Part shown: positions 18,524 through 27,391 of the stretch, piece by piece
How positions within the stretch are numbered: position 1 is the stretch's first letter
Layout: each line of letters starts with the position of its first letter
From: CAZSNT01 sp964607765
Lineage (GTDB): Bacteria > Verrucomicrobiota > Lentisphaeria > Oligosphaerales > JABHEG01
DNA length: 64,000 nucleotides
Direction of reading: 5' to 3'
NCBI GenBank assembly: GCA_964607765.1
Contig: CAZSNT010000001.1
Span: 62,001-126,000, forward strand
Translations under genes and position numbers: made by a program
Notes under the pieces: model-generated
The model's database searches: none
What the model was told of the DNA's origin: nothing
Seen by the model: the letters and a program-made list of their open reading frames with translations, nothing else

Positions 18524-19228
18524 ATGATGAGCAGAGCCGGACAAGTACGGGTAAGCGGCGTTGCGTTGCTGGCATGCGTCGCGTTGGCAGTGGCGGGGAC
18601 CGGGTGCGCAGCACTGCCCGGTGCGGTGATGTCCGCGACCGTGGACAGCACTGGGGTACTCGCGCGCAAGTCGGTGCCGCGGCCGGAGTCTGATCGCGTT
18701 CTCATCAAGAGCGCGTCGTTGACCGTCGCGGTCCCTCAAGTAACTGCGGCCGCGGCTGCTGCGGAGGGGATCATCAAGCAGGCGGGCGGCTATGTCGAGG
18801 ACTCGAGAGCGTACGGGAAGACGAGCGCTTCGGTGTCGGCCAGGATACCGGTCGCGGAGCTGGAACGTGTGCTGGACGAGTTTGCCGGGCTGGGCCGGGA
18901 AACTCGCCGCAGCCTGTCCGTCGAAGACGTCACGGCCCAAGTCATCGATCTGGACGCGACGCTACGGAACAAGAAGGCACTCCGCGACCGTCTGCGCAAG
19001 CTCCTGGACCGGACGGCGAATGTCAAGGACGTACTCGCGGTGGAGAAGGAGCTGACACGGCTCCAATCCGAGATCGAGTCCATGGAAGGCCGCGTGGCGA
19101 GCTTGCGCGGCCGGGCCGCGATGTCGGCGGTCTCGCTGCAGCTGGAACAACGCCGCATTCTGGGCCCGCTGGGCTATCTGTTCAAAGGCGGGGGTTGGCT
19201 CATCGGCAAGCTGTTTGTGATTCGGTGA
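18524..19228 (+). CDS. DUF4349 domain lipoprotein
   Basis: The 234-residue protein starts with a lipoprotein signal (VALLACVALAVAGTGCAALPG, Cys near residue 27). The DUF4349 pattern follows: SDRVLIKSASLTVAV, a segment on AAEGIIKQAGGYVEDSRAYG, ARIPVAELERVLDEFAGLG, then a long charged coiled coil (about 145-205, IDLDATLRNKKALRDRLRKLLDR..VEKELTRLQSEIESME). The C-terminus GPLGYLFKGGGWLIGKLFVIR could re-enter the membrane. The role of the family is unknown. AAGGAG lies 6 bases before ATG 18524. It sits 26 bases after the SIMPL gene and 11 before the MFS gene. Confidence 0.88.
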   Translation: MMSRAGQVRVSGVALLACVALAVAGTGCAALPGAVMSATVDSTGVLARKSVPRPESDRVLIKSASLTVAVPQVTAAAAAAEGIIKQAGGYVEDSRAYGKTSASVSARIPVAELERVLDEFAGLGRETRRSLSVEDVTAQVIDLDATLRNKKALRDRLRKLLDRTANVKDVLAVEKELTRLQSEIESMEGRVASLRGRAAMSAVSLQLEQRRILGPLGYLFKGGGWLIGKLFVIR

Positions 19229-19239
19229 CCAGAGACCCG

Positions 19240-20505
19240 ATGCCACTGCCGCAGATCAACCCGATGCGCCGGCACGAGCGGGCGACTCTCAGCTATTCGT
19301 ACGCCGGCGAGTGCGGGCGCGGCGCATTCATTTCTCTGTGCCGCGACTTTGCGCTGCTCGTAGCAGTGTCGCACTTCGGCGTGACCGATCGCTGGTGGCT
19401 CTGGCTTTTGAGCTCAGCGAGCTTCTTCGGGATGCTGCTGGCATCGAACAGCGCCGCGCTCGCCACGCGTTGGCGCAAGAAGTCCCTGATCCGAACGGCG
19501 GAGGTCATTTCTCGCTCGCTGGCGATTGCGGCGGCGTGTGCCTGGGGCGGCCGCGGCTTTGTGGCGTTCATGGCGCTGGCCATTGCTGCGGCCACCATGT
19601 CCGTGCCGCTGCTCAGCGGCATTTACGCCGGCAATTTCGGCACGCTGATTCGAGGCCGTGCAGTGGGCCGCCTTCAGGCAGTGGCGGTTGGCACGACGGC
19701 TCTCAGCGGCGTGTTGCTCGGCGCAGTGATGGATGTCAACACCGGGTACTTCCGTGGACTGCTGATTGGCGTGTCCATGTTCAGCATGGCCTGCTCGTGG
19801 TATGCCTGGCGTCTGCCCGAAACGCGGCGTGTGACCAACCGCCCTCAGCCGCGTGCCGGGCTTCGCGAGGTGTTGGCTGTGCTACTGCGCGACCGGGCCT
19901 TCCTCTACGTGGAGTGCATCTGGTTCATCATGGGGCTGTCCAACCTGTGGCTGTTCCCCATCCGTGTGCTTCATCTGACGGAGATCGGGTTCAGTGAACA
20001 GCAGGTGATGCTCGCGACAACCGTGACCATGTACGCCGTAATGGTGCTCGGCGTGGGGATGTGGGGGCGCATTCTCTACCGCATCAACTTCGCCGCCTAC
20101 CGCATTGCGACTTTGGTGTTCTTCATTGCCGGTATTGCCGTGTTTTTCAGCGGCAGAAGCGTGGTCGTGGTCCTGGCTGGCTCCGCGCTTTGGGGCCTCG
20201 GTCTTGCGGGCGGCGGCCTGAGCTGGCGGCTGGTGGCCACGTTTTTCACCACGCCGGAGCGGCTGCCGGTCTACATGGCAGCGCACACCTTCCTCTGCGG
20301 TGTCCGCGGGATCGTGGGGCCGTTCCTCTCACTGCGGCTCCGTGAAACACACAGCACTCAGTTCATCGTGTCTCTATCCCTCATGGGCATGGCCTCGTGC
20401 GTTCTGTTGCTGTTGCCGTTGGCGCCGGTCATGTCACGCCGCCGCCGCCAGATTGACGCGGACGTGGCCAGGCCCGATCCCAGCTCTGTTCCGCCTGGTT
20501 ACTGA
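19240..20505 (+). CDS. Major facilitator superfamily-like transporter
   Basis: This 421-residue membrane protein has about 10-12 hydrophobic helices and short basic loops typical of MFS (for example RWRKKSLIR between helices 2 and 3, and YAWRLPETRR at the mid-chain loop before the second half). No family-specific substrate motif is visible. It starts with an 18-residue soluble lead that includes RRHE. ATG 19240 lies 11 bases after the lipoprotein stop; the ribosome site is weak, suggesting translational coupling. The substrate is unknown. Confidence 0.8.
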   Translation: MPLPQINPMRRHERATLSYSYAGECGRGAFISLCRDFALLVAVSHFGVTDRWWLWLLSSASFFGMLLASNSAALATRWRKKSLIRTAEVISRSLAIAAACAWGGRGFVAFMALAIAAATMSVPLLSGIYAGNFGTLIRGRAVGRLQAVAVGTTALSGVLLGAVMDVNTGYFRGLLIGVSMFSMACSWYAWRLPETRRVTNRPQPRAGLREVLAVLLRDRAFLYVECIWFIMGLSNLWLFPIRVLHLTEIGFSEQQVMLATTVTMYAVMVLGVGMWGRILYRINFAAYRIATLVFFIAGIAVFFSGRSVVVVLAGSALWGLGLAGGGLSWRLVATFFTTPERLPVYMAAHTFLCGVRGIVGPFLSLRLRETHSTQFIVSLSLMGMASCVLLLLPLAPVMSRRRRQIDADVARPDPSSVPPGY

Positions 20506-20572
20506 GGCCTGTCGTTGCGCCAGGGCCCGGCTGGCCTGAGCTTGTGTGCCGTGAGTCTTGGATCTGGTTCAG

Positions 20573-21388
20573 TCAGGCTGTCGCCTGCGTAAAATGGTCC
20601 ACCACGAGCCGGTCGATCCTGCTCCAGAACACGGCGTTGTCCACACCGAGTGCTGCAGCCACGCCGGATTCTATCTCGTTCCCGGACGGCCTCTGCTGCA
20701 GCAAGCCGTGCAGCAGGTCCGGGTGTGTGTCTTGCAGGAATCGGGTGATCCAGTAGCCTCGGACGTACTGATAAACCACGTCTTCCGCAGCCATGCCCGG
20801 CAGTTCGCGGTATCTGCCTGGCGCGGTCGCCTCACGCGACCGGCTCAGCGTGCAGCGCGTGTCCTCTTTCACGGTCGCCTGCCCGAAGTAGCGGTCGACC
20901 GCGATCATGGCGATGCCCTCGTTCAGCCACATGGGCAGCTTGAGCCGGGCGCTGAACGCGTGCGTAAGCTCGTGGCAGACGATGTGCGCCAGTTTCTTGT
21001 CGAGGTCCGGCTCCTCCACGAAGATCATCTCGCCGATCGTCCGGTCGCGCTCTGCCAGCAGGCGCGGCGGTTTCACACCGATGGCGGGGCGCCGGCGGTA
21101 ACGTTGCGTCCAGCCGCCGACGAAACCCCAGAGCTTACGGATACGCCCGAACCAGAGCGGCAGTGACACGGCGTACCAGACACGCACGTACCAAGGCGCG
21201 GAGTGGAACAGGAAGTGCAGCCACGAGGTCATCACGTAAACGCGACAGCGCGCGGGCGGCTGCAGGCCCCACTGGTCGCGAATCAGCGCAACGCTCCGCC
21301 TGCAGGCTTCCTCGACGATGTCGGCCGTCGCCTGTTCCCCGCGTGGGAAGTACAGTTTGAGCCCGCGTTGCAGATGCCTCGTTTCCAT
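20573..21388 (-). CDS. Peptidase MA-like gluzincin (HEXXH zinc metallopeptidase)
   Basis: The 271-residue protein has a gluzincin active site: HELTH at 139-143, then NEG with Glu157 as the likely third zinc ligand (LPMWLNEGIAMIAVDRYFG). No signal peptide is evident; one hydrophobic stretch (about 68-82) could associate with membrane. Family members are peptidase-MA-like proteins of unknown substrate. ATG 21388 lies 10 bases after the stop of the double PilT gene, so it is the last gene of the gatC-gatA-TPR-pilT operon. A link to pilus retraction is only inferred from position. Confidence 0.8.
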   Translation of the reverse strand: METRHLQRGLKLYFPRGEQATADIVEEACRRSVALIRDQWGLQPPARCRVYVMTSWLHFLFHSAPWYVRVWYAVSLPLWFGRIRKLWGFVGGWTQRYRRRPAIGVKPPRLLAERDRTIGEMIFVEEPDLDKKLAHIVCHELTHAFSARLKLPMWLNEGIAMIAVDRYFGQATVKEDTRCTLSRSREATAPGRYRELPGMAAEDVVYQYVRGYWITRFLQDTHPDLLHGLLQQRPSGNEIESGVAAALGVDNAVFWSRIDRLVVDHFTQATA

Positions 21389-21398
21389 CGCTCACATC

Positions 21399-23582
21399 TC
21401 AGATCACGTTCGGGTCACGGGCGGCCGATTTGAACGTCTGGCGGCTGATCAGGTTGCGGTTGTACAGCTTCTGCAGCGACTTGTCCATGGTCACCATTCC
21501 GTCGCGGGCGCCGGTCTCGATGGTGGACAGCAGTTGGTGCGTGCGCTTCTCGCGGATCAGCGTTCTGACCGGTGTGGTGCCGAACAGGATCTCGAACGCG
21601 GCAATGCGTTCACCGGGGTTGTCCGCTCGCGGCAGCAGGCGCTGTGCGATGATGGCCTCGATGCACGCTGCCAGCTGCGCCCGCACCTGGTTCTGCTGGT
21701 CGCCCGGGAACGTGTCGATGATGCGGTCGACCGTCTGCGCCGCATCGTTGGTGTGGAGAGTGGCCAGGACCAGGTGCCCGGTCTCAGCCGCGGTGAGGGC
21801 GGCCGAGATCGTTTCGCGGTCGCGCATCTCGCCCACCAGGATCACGTCCGGGTCCTGACGCAGCACGAACTTCAGCGCATTGGAGAAGCTCTTGGTGTCC
21901 GCGTGCACCTCACGCTGTTCCACCACGGCCTTCTTGTTGGGGTGCACGAACTCGATCGGGTCCTCGACGGTGATGATATGGCAGGACCGGCTGCTGTTGA
22001 TGCAGTCGATGATGCAGGCCTGGGTTGTGGACTTGCCGTGGCCGGTGGGGCCGGTGACCAGCACGAGGCCCTGGTACCGCTTTGCCAGGCCCATGACGAC
22101 CGGCGGGATCTGCAGTTCCTCCGGGGACGGGATGTGCTGGGGAATGAGTCGCAGGCTGCAGGCAATGCAGCCCTTCTGGTAGAAGCCGTTCACGCGGAAC
22201 CGGCACTGCTGCATGTCCCCGATGTCGGCCGCCAGCCGATCCGACACGCTGAGGGCGAAGTCGATCTCCTTTTCGGCCTCGAACAGGGCTCTCTGCGTCG
22301 GGGTCAGAATACTGAACAGCAGCATCTGCGTGTCAGCGGCAGTGAGCGGCGGCATGTCGAAGTGGCGCAGGTCGCCGCCGAGCCGCAGCAGGGGCGGGCT
22401 GCCGACGGTGATCAGTACGTCGCTCGCCTGGTGTCGTACCGCATTGCGCAGCAGCTTGTTCATGCTCAGCTCAGCGCTGCCTTTGCCCCCGTGTTTCTGC
22501 TGGCGCAGCGTGTCGATACCCGTCTCCATGCCTTGAGCGGCGAGGAGGAACTCTGCCCGGTTGGTTGCGGCCCGGGCGGCTGCCTCGGTTGTCACCAGAT
22601 CGGCCTCACAGAGTTGCACGAGGGAGCGGGTGAATGTACACATGCCCTCGTTGCCGCCGCCTTTGATCACCTCGTCCACTTCCTCCAGCTCGCGCGCCGC
22701 GATGACGCGTCGCGCCAGGGGTGTGGCCACCAAGACCTCGAATGCGGGGACGAGGCCGGAGCCGTCCTTGGCCGGCAGCAACCGCTGCGACACGATTCCC
22801 GCCAACGCCAGGGACAGGTCCTGTGAGAGCTGATCGCGCAGCGACGCCGGGAAGTAGTTGATGATTCGTTCCAGCGTCTGGCTCACATCGATGGTGTGCA
22901 TCGTCGAGATGACCAGGTGCCCGGTCATCGCGGCGGAGACGGCTGTCTGGATGGTCTCGAGATCGCGCATCTCGCCGATGAGGATCACGTCCGGGTCCTG
23001 ACGCACCACGTGTTTGAGTGCCTCGGCAAAGCTCAGTGTGTCCGTGCCCACTTCACGTTGGGAGATCACGCTGTTGTCGTCCTGGTGGATAAACTCGATC
23101 GGATCCTCGATCGTGACCGCGTGCCGGCGGAAGCGGGAGTTGATGTGGTGCAGCATGGCGGCCATGGTCGTTGACTTGCCGCTGCCTGTAGCGCCCGTGA
23201 TAAGCACCAGGCCTCGCGGCTTCTCGGCCAGCGTCCGGATCACGTCCGGGATGCGCAGGTCGGCAAACGCCAAGGCGCCGGAGGGGACGCGTCGCACCGC
23301 CATCCCGCGCTTGCCCTTCTGAAAGAACAGGTTGAGGCGGAACCGTTCCGTGTCGCTCAGGGATACGCCCAGGTCGAGGTCCCGGGCCTGCTCGAGCCGG
23401 TCGGCGATGCCGGGCGGCAGGTGTTGCTCGAAGAACCGCGTGAAGTCCTCGTCCTCAACCTGCGGCGCCTCGGTTTGCACGATGTTGCCGAGCACGCGCA
23501 TGTGTGGGCGCTTCCCGGTGGTCAGGAAGAGATCGGAAGCTTTGGCCGTCGCCATCTTCCTGAACAGATCGACAAACTCCAT
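21399..23582 (-). CDS. Double PilT: two complete twitching-motility ATPases in one chain
   Basis: This 727-residue protein is about twice the length of PilT (about 345-370). The first copy (1 to about 355) has GATGSGKST at 130-138, IEDPIEFIHQ, VRQDPDVILIGEMRD and GHLVISTMHT. The second (about 370-727) has GPTGHGKST near 510, VEDPIEFVHPNKKAVVEQREV, LRQDPDVILVGEMRD and GHLVLATLHTNDAAQTVDRI. Both keep Walker A, Asp box, Walker B and His box, so both could hydrolyse ATP. PilT-type hexamers retract type IV pili; a tandem chain would form a three-subunit ring with alternating domains, which is inference. No frameshift is involved. ATG 23582 shares one base with the TPR gene's stop. Confidence 0.92.
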   Translation of the reverse strand: MEFVDLFRKMATAKASDLFLTTGKRPHMRVLGNIVQTEAPQVEDEDFTRFFEQHLPPGIADRLEQARDLDLGVSLSDTERFRLNLFFQKGKRGMAVRRVPSGALAFADLRIPDVIRTLAEKPRGLVLITGATGSGKSTTMAAMLHHINSRFRRHAVTIEDPIEFIHQDDNSVISQREVGTDTLSFAEALKHVVRQDPDVILIGEMRDLETIQTAVSAAMTGHLVISTMHTIDVSQTLERIINYFPASLRDQLSQDLSLALAGIVSQRLLPAKDGSGLVPAFEVLVATPLARRVIAARELEEVDEVIKGGGNEGMCTFTRSLVQLCEADLVTTEAAARAATNRAEFLLAAQGMETGIDTLRQQKHGGKGSAELSMNKLLRNAVRHQASDVLITVGSPPLLRLGGDLRHFDMPPLTAADTQMLLFSILTPTQRALFEAEKEIDFALSVSDRLAADIGDMQQCRFRVNGFYQKGCIACSLRLIPQHIPSPEELQIPPVVMGLAKRYQGLVLVTGPTGHGKSTTQACIIDCINSSRSCHIITVEDPIEFVHPNKKAVVEQREVHADTKSFSNALKFVLRQDPDVILVGEMRDRETISAALTAAETGHLVLATLHTNDAAQTVDRIIDTFPGDQQNQVRAQLAACIEAIIAQRLLPRADNPGERIAAFEILFGTTPVRTLIREKRTHQLLSTIETGARDGMVTMDKSLQKLYNRNLISRQTFKSAARDPNVI

Positions 23583-24151
23583 CAGACGCTCCCCTGCAGG
23601 TGCACAATGCGCTCGTTGAACCGTGCGGCCGCCGGTGTCCGGCCAGCCTTCCTGGCGCCTTGGCGCAGCAAGTCAACGGCGGCGTCCGTGCGGCCTTCAT
23701 CCAACAGAATGTCCACACCCAGTGATGTCAAACGCTCGTGGTCCGACTCCCAGTTGCCGCACGACCTGATCGTTGCGACGGCCAGATCCAGAGCCTCATC
23801 GGGCCGATCCAGGTGCTCGTAAAGCAGGTCGGCCAGCAACGCACAGGCGGCGACCGAGTCCGGCTCATCGCTCAGCGCCTGTCGCAAGGCGGCTTCTGCC
23901 TGTTCGAACTCGCGCTCGGCGATCAGCGCGTGGATTCTGCTGAACAGTTTGCGCAGCGGCTTGCCGCCGGTCGGGAAGAACAGACCGCAGAAGAACCTCT
24001 CCAGAGGCGCGGCGAAGAACGGGTAGAACAGGAACCCGGCGAGAAAGGCGAACGGCAGACAGAGGATGACTCCGAATGCTCCCCCCGCTGCCACGATCTC
24101 GATTGCCACGCACAACACGACGAGTCCGAGGATGAATCGAAGTGCCTTCAC
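23582..24151 (-). CDS. Membrane-anchored TPR-like protein
   Basis: This 189-residue protein has a strongly hydrophobic N-terminus of about 50 residues, probably two helices (FILGLVVLCVAIEIVAAGGAFGVILCLPFAFLAGFLFYPFF). A soluble helical tail with TPR-like pairs follows (IAEREFEQAEAALRQALSDEPDSVAACALLADLLYEHLDRPDEALDLAVATIRSC). The GTG start at 24151 overlaps the end of gatA by 4 bases (GTGA) and has GGAG 5 bases upstream. The reading frame is open further upstream inside gatA, but that part is antisense-free shadow. Its stop overlaps the double PilT start, so it may help localise the ATPase; that is inference. Confidence 0.8.
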   Translation of the reverse strand: MKALRFILGLVVLCVAIEIVAAGGAFGVILCLPFAFLAGFLFYPFFAAPLERFFCGLFFPTGGKPLRKLFSRIHALIAEREFEQAEAALRQALSDEPDSVAACALLADLLYEHLDRPDEALDLAVATIRSCGNWESDHERLTSLGVDILLDEGRTDAAVDLLRQGARKAGRTPAAARFNERIVHLQGSV

Positions 24152-25623
24152 GCCAACTCCGGGTAGGGACCGAGCGCGGGGTTGGTCTGTTCGAAAGCGT
24201 GAGCGGCCTGCAGCAGCACGCGTTCCCCCATGGCCGGTCCCAGCAGTTGCGCGCCAACCGGCAGGCCATCGGTCGTCTTGCCGCAGGGCACCGTCAGCCC
24301 TGCGATACCTGCCAGGTTCGCCGAGATCGTGTAGATGTCGGCCAGATACATCTGCAGGGGATCGGTAATCTCGCCTTTCCGCCACGCGGCTGTCGGTGCG
24401 GCCGGACTGAGAATCAGGTCGCAGTCGGCGAAGGCGGCATCGAAGTCCTGCCGGATCAGCGTCCTCACCTTCTGGGCACGCAGGTAGTAGGCATCGTAGT
24501 AGCCGCTGCTCAGCACGTACGTGCCCAGGATGATGCGGCGTTTGACTTCCTGCCCGAACCCGCATGCCCGGGAGTGCGTGTAGGTCTCGAACAAGCCAAG
24601 TGCTTCGCCGTCTTCGTTGCGCTGTCCGTACCGGATCCCATCGAATCGGGCGAGGTTTGCACTGGCCTCGGCAGCCGCGATGATGTAATAGGAGGCCACG
24701 GCATATTTCGTGTGCGGCAGCGAGACATCGACGACGTCGGCGCCGAGTTCGCGGAACTGCGCCGCGGCGGCGGTCACGGCTTGGCGTACGTCGTCAGACA
24801 GGCCTTCCACGTCGAAGTACTCGGTGGGCATGCCGATGCGCAGCCCGGTCACGTCGGCATCGGCCAACGCTGCCTCGAAGCCGCGGCACTCGTCCGGCAG
24901 TGCCGTACTGTCCATCGGGTCCGGGCCGTTAATCAGGTCGAGAAGGATCGCGCTGTCGCGGACGGTCTTGGTGATCGGCCCGATCTGGTCCAGGGACGAG
25001 GCGTAGGCCACCAGTCCGTACCGGGACACGCGCCCGTAGGTCGGTTTCAGGCCCACCACACCACAGAAGCTCGCCGGCTGCCGAATGGAGCCACCGGTGT
25101 CCGAGCCCAACGCAGCCGGAGCCGCCTGCGCCGCAACCGCCGCTGCAGAACCGCCGCTGGAACCGCCCGGCACACGCTCGAGGTCCCACGGGTTCGAGGT
25201 CGGCTTCACGCCGCTGTTCTCCGTGGACGAGCCCATGGCGAATTCGTCCATGTTGGTGCGGCCAAGGATGATGAATCCCGCCTCGTGCAAACGCCGGATC
25301 ACCGTTGCGTCGTAGCTGGACACGTAGCCCTGCAGAATGCCCGACGCGCAGCCGCATGGCTGGCCTGTCACAGCGAGGTTGTCTTTGGCCGCGATCGGGA
25401 TGCCGTCAAACCGCCCTCTTGCCGCGCCGCGGGCCCGCCGCGCATCGGCTTGGTCGGCCGCTTGGCGAACGGCTTCCGGCTCCAGATGAACGAACGCGTT
25501 GACACGCTCGTCAACGGCTTCGATTCGAGCGAGCAACGCATCGCAGAGTTCACGCGAGGACAGCTCTCCCGCCGCCAGCGCCGCGGCGGCGTCATGTACA
25601 GTGAGTTGCAGAGCCTGTTCCAT
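24148..25623 (-). CDS. gatA: Aspartyl/glutamyl-tRNA amidotransferase subunit A
   Basis: GatA is the amidase of the GatCAB complex, which converts misacylated Glu-tRNA(Gln) (and Asp-tRNA(Asn)) to Gln-tRNA/Asn-tRNA. The 491-residue protein has the amidase-signature triad: Lys in PIAAKDNL, the Ser of GGSSGGSAAAVAAQ, and the nucleophile region LGSDTGGSIRQPASFCG. The full family length and C-terminal GLTVPCG..LPVGAQLLGP are present. ATG 25623 lies 1 base after the gatC stop and a G-rich ribosome site is inside gatC's end. gatB is not in the window. Confidence 0.97.
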   Translation of the reverse strand: MEQALQLTVHDAAAALAAGELSSRELCDALLARIEAVDERVNAFVHLEPEAVRQAADQADARRARGAARGRFDGIPIAAKDNLAVTGQPCGCASGILQGYVSSYDATVIRRLHEAGFIILGRTNMDEFAMGSSTENSGVKPTSNPWDLERVPGGSSGGSAAAVAAQAAPAALGSDTGGSIRQPASFCGVVGLKPTYGRVSRYGLVAYASSLDQIGPITKTVRDSAILLDLINGPDPMDSTALPDECRGFEAALADADVTGLRIGMPTEYFDVEGLSDDVRQAVTAAAAQFRELGADVVDVSLPHTKYAVASYYIIAAAEASANLARFDGIRYGQRNEDGEALGLFETYTHSRACGFGQEVKRRIILGTYVLSSGYYDAYYLRAQKVRTLIRQDFDAAFADCDLILSPAAPTAAWRKGEITDPLQMYLADIYTISANLAGIAGLTVPCGKTTDGLPVGAQLLGPAMGERVLLQAAHAFEQTNPALGPYPELA

Positions 25624-25624
25624 C

Positions 25625-25954
25625 TCAGTGCTCCCCCCCGTCGATGACGGCAGGGACACGAACGAGAGCATCCGCAACGATGCGGGGCGCATTGCCGAGG
25701 AAGCGATCCTGCGGCATCGTCTCGCCTTGTCGGTCTTCGCGCATCACATTGACGCGCGGCGCGGCGTGAGCTGTGGGTTCGATCCCACTGACGTCGAGTT
25801 CACTGAGCAGCGCAACATACTCCAGCACATCGTCGAGTTGTGCCTGGAACGCTTGCCGCTCGTCGTCGGACAGCCGCAGGCGCGCCAGGTCGGCCACGTA
25901 GCTCACGTCGATGTGCCCAAGATCCGGTGCCTTTTCCACCGCCATTCCTTTCAT
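25625..25954 (-). CDS. gatC: Aspartyl/glutamyl-tRNA amidotransferase subunit C
   Basis: GatC is the small clamp subunit that stabilises GatA on GatB. The protein of about 109 residues shows the family pattern: HIDVSYVADLARLRLSDDERQAFQAQLDDVLEYVALLSELDVSGIEPTAHA, then the VNVMREDRQGETMPQDRFLGNAPRI stretch that wraps GatA. The start is uncertain: ATG 25954 and ATG 25945 are both plausible (109 or 106 residues) and neither has a well-spaced ribosome site. A longer open frame to 26017 is not expected. It heads the operon. Confidence 0.93.
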   Translation of the reverse strand: MKGMAVEKAPDLGHIDVSYVADLARLRLSDDERQAFQAQLDDVLEYVALLSELDVSGIEPTAHAAPRVNVMREDRQGETMPQDRFLGNAPRIVADALVRVPAVIDGGEH

Positions 25955-26040
25955 CCCGTCCGTTGCGATGTGGGAGGACAAGGTCCATAATGTGATTCTG
26001 TCAGCCGACGAAAGCAACCGAGTCCGAGGAGCAGTCGACC

Positions 26041-27054
26041 ATGAAGGTGTTAGTCACAGGCGGAGCGGGGAGCGTGGGGCGTGCGGTCGTGGCGCACCTT
26101 CTGGCCCGTGGATATGGCGTGCGGGTGATAGGGCGCCGTCCGACAACCGCGCTCACGGGTGTGGACTATCGCTCTTGCGACATCTGCGACTATGCTGAGC
26201 TGCGGCGGCAGGCTGCGGGCGTCCAGGCCATTGTGCACTTGGCTGCGCTGCCGCATCCGTACGCGGGACCCGCGCAGCAGATCCTGCAGATCAACTGTCA
26301 GGGCACCATGAACGTGTACCAGGCGGCCGTGGAGGAAGGGATTGAGCGCGTCGTTAGTGCAAGCTCCATCAACGCGTTCGGTTACAATTTCGGCATCGTG
26401 CCCTTCGAGCTGCAGTATTTCCCGATTGACGAGCAGCATCCCACCTTCACGACAGACCCCTACTCGTTCTCGAAACAGATCCTGGAGGCGACAGCCGCGT
26501 ACTTCTGGCGTCGGGACGGCGTCTCCGGCGCCTGTTTGCGTCTGCCGTGGGTCTACACGCTGGACGATGGCGAAAGTGACCGGTTGCGTGACATCTTCCG
26601 CAAGACCCGGGCCGCCTTCGAGCAGCTGCTGGCCCTGGCTCCCGAGGATCGTGGCAGCGAGGTGGCTGCCATCCGGCGCGCGATCGAGACACAGCGCGCC
26701 ACGCGGCGCACTCGGCCTCCCGAACGCCCGCCGCGCCACGACCACTCCCCACGGCTCGGCCACATGGCGTCCACCGTCACGAATTTCTGGGCCAGCATCG
26801 ATGCGCGGGACGCTGCCGCCGCCATCGAGCAATCGCTCACCGTGCCGTATGAAGGGAGTCACGTGCTGTTCGTGAACGACACGTGCAACTCCGTGGCGCT
26901 GGACAGCGAGCAACTGCTTCGCACCTTCTTCCCCGAGGTCCCGCACCGCACGCGTGCCCTACGCGGCACGGACTGCTGTGTCGCCGTGGACCGGGCCCGG
27001 CAGCTGCTGAACTTCGAGCCGCGACATTCCGTGCGTGACTGGCTCGTGGCATAG
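26041..27054 (+). CDS. NAD-dependent epimerase/dehydratase (extended SDR)
   Basis: The 337-residue cytosolic protein has the extended-SDR cofactor site MKVLVTGGAGSVGRAVVAHLLARGYGV (GGAGSVG, residues 7-13), then VHLAALPHPY and the YxxxK catalytic pair in DPYSFSKQILEA, with Ser in VSASSINAFGYN. It fits nucleotide-sugar epimerases or sugar dehydrogenases acting in the cytosol. An Arg/Pro-rich insert (about 218-240, QRATRRTRPPERPPRHDHSPR) is unusual. ATG 26041 has GAGGAG upstream. It is divergent from gatC, sharing about 86 bases. Confidence 0.9.
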   Translation: MKVLVTGGAGSVGRAVVAHLLARGYGVRVIGRRPTTALTGVDYRSCDICDYAELRRQAAGVQAIVHLAALPHPYAGPAQQILQINCQGTMNVYQAAVEEGIERVVSASSINAFGYNFGIVPFELQYFPIDEQHPTFTTDPYSFSKQILEATAAYFWRRDGVSGACLRLPWVYTLDDGESDRLRDIFRKTRAAFEQLLALAPEDRGSEVAAIRRAIETQRATRRTRPPERPPRHDHSPRLGHMASTVTNFWASIDARDAAAAIEQSLTVPYEGSHVLFVNDTCNSVALDSEQLLRTFFPEVPHRTRALRGTDCCVAVDRARQLLNFEPRHSVRDWLVA

Positions 27055-27061
27055 CGCTCCC

Positions 27062-27089
27062 TCGACTTCCCGCCTGGATGGGCTATATT
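27062..27089 (+). promoter_or_regulatory. Possible promoter for the small basic protein
   Basis: TCGACT (27062-27067) and TATATT (27084-27089) are 16 bases apart in an AT-rich stretch. A start near 27096 would give a leader of about 36 bases with a T-run before the ribosome site. Confidence 0.45.
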
Positions 27090-27131
27090 TCAGATCTTTT
27101 GGTGTTTTTTGACGTTTACGGGAGAAATCAG

Positions 27132-27233
27132 ATGGGCGCCCAGACCAACAAACTCGAGAAGCGAGCTCGGCGGAAACGCTACAAGGCCAGGCTGAAACAG
27201 CGTGTGAAGGCCAAGGTGAAGAAGAGCCGCTAG
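27132..27233 (+). CDS. 33-residue very basic protein
   Basis: An ATG at 27132 opens a 34-codon frame ending in TAG at 27231-27233. The product is MGAQTNKLEKRARRKR.. continuing with alternating Lys/Arg and helix formers to ..KAKVKKSR; nearly half the residues are Lys or Arg. GGGAGA lies 6 bases upstream and a promoter-like sequence is present. From memory, short basic proteins opening MG-Q-TNK are seen in PVC bacteria, perhaps bound to RNA or the ribosome; I cannot confirm this. The next gene, ppdK, begins 158 bases later. Confidence 0.7.
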   Translation: MGAQTNKLEKRARRKRYKARLKQRVKAKVKKSR

Positions 27234-27391
27234 AGCCAGCGTTCCAGTTTCCCAGCCGAGTGGCTGACAGCAAGATTCGCGCGCGGGCCGGAGTTGATCG
27301 GGCAGGACGACCGGCGGGGGATGCTCTGTATCTGCGCGCCGCCCTCCCGAGGTTTCCAACCGTTTTCCAGCATGTAGGAGAAAGACAGGCC

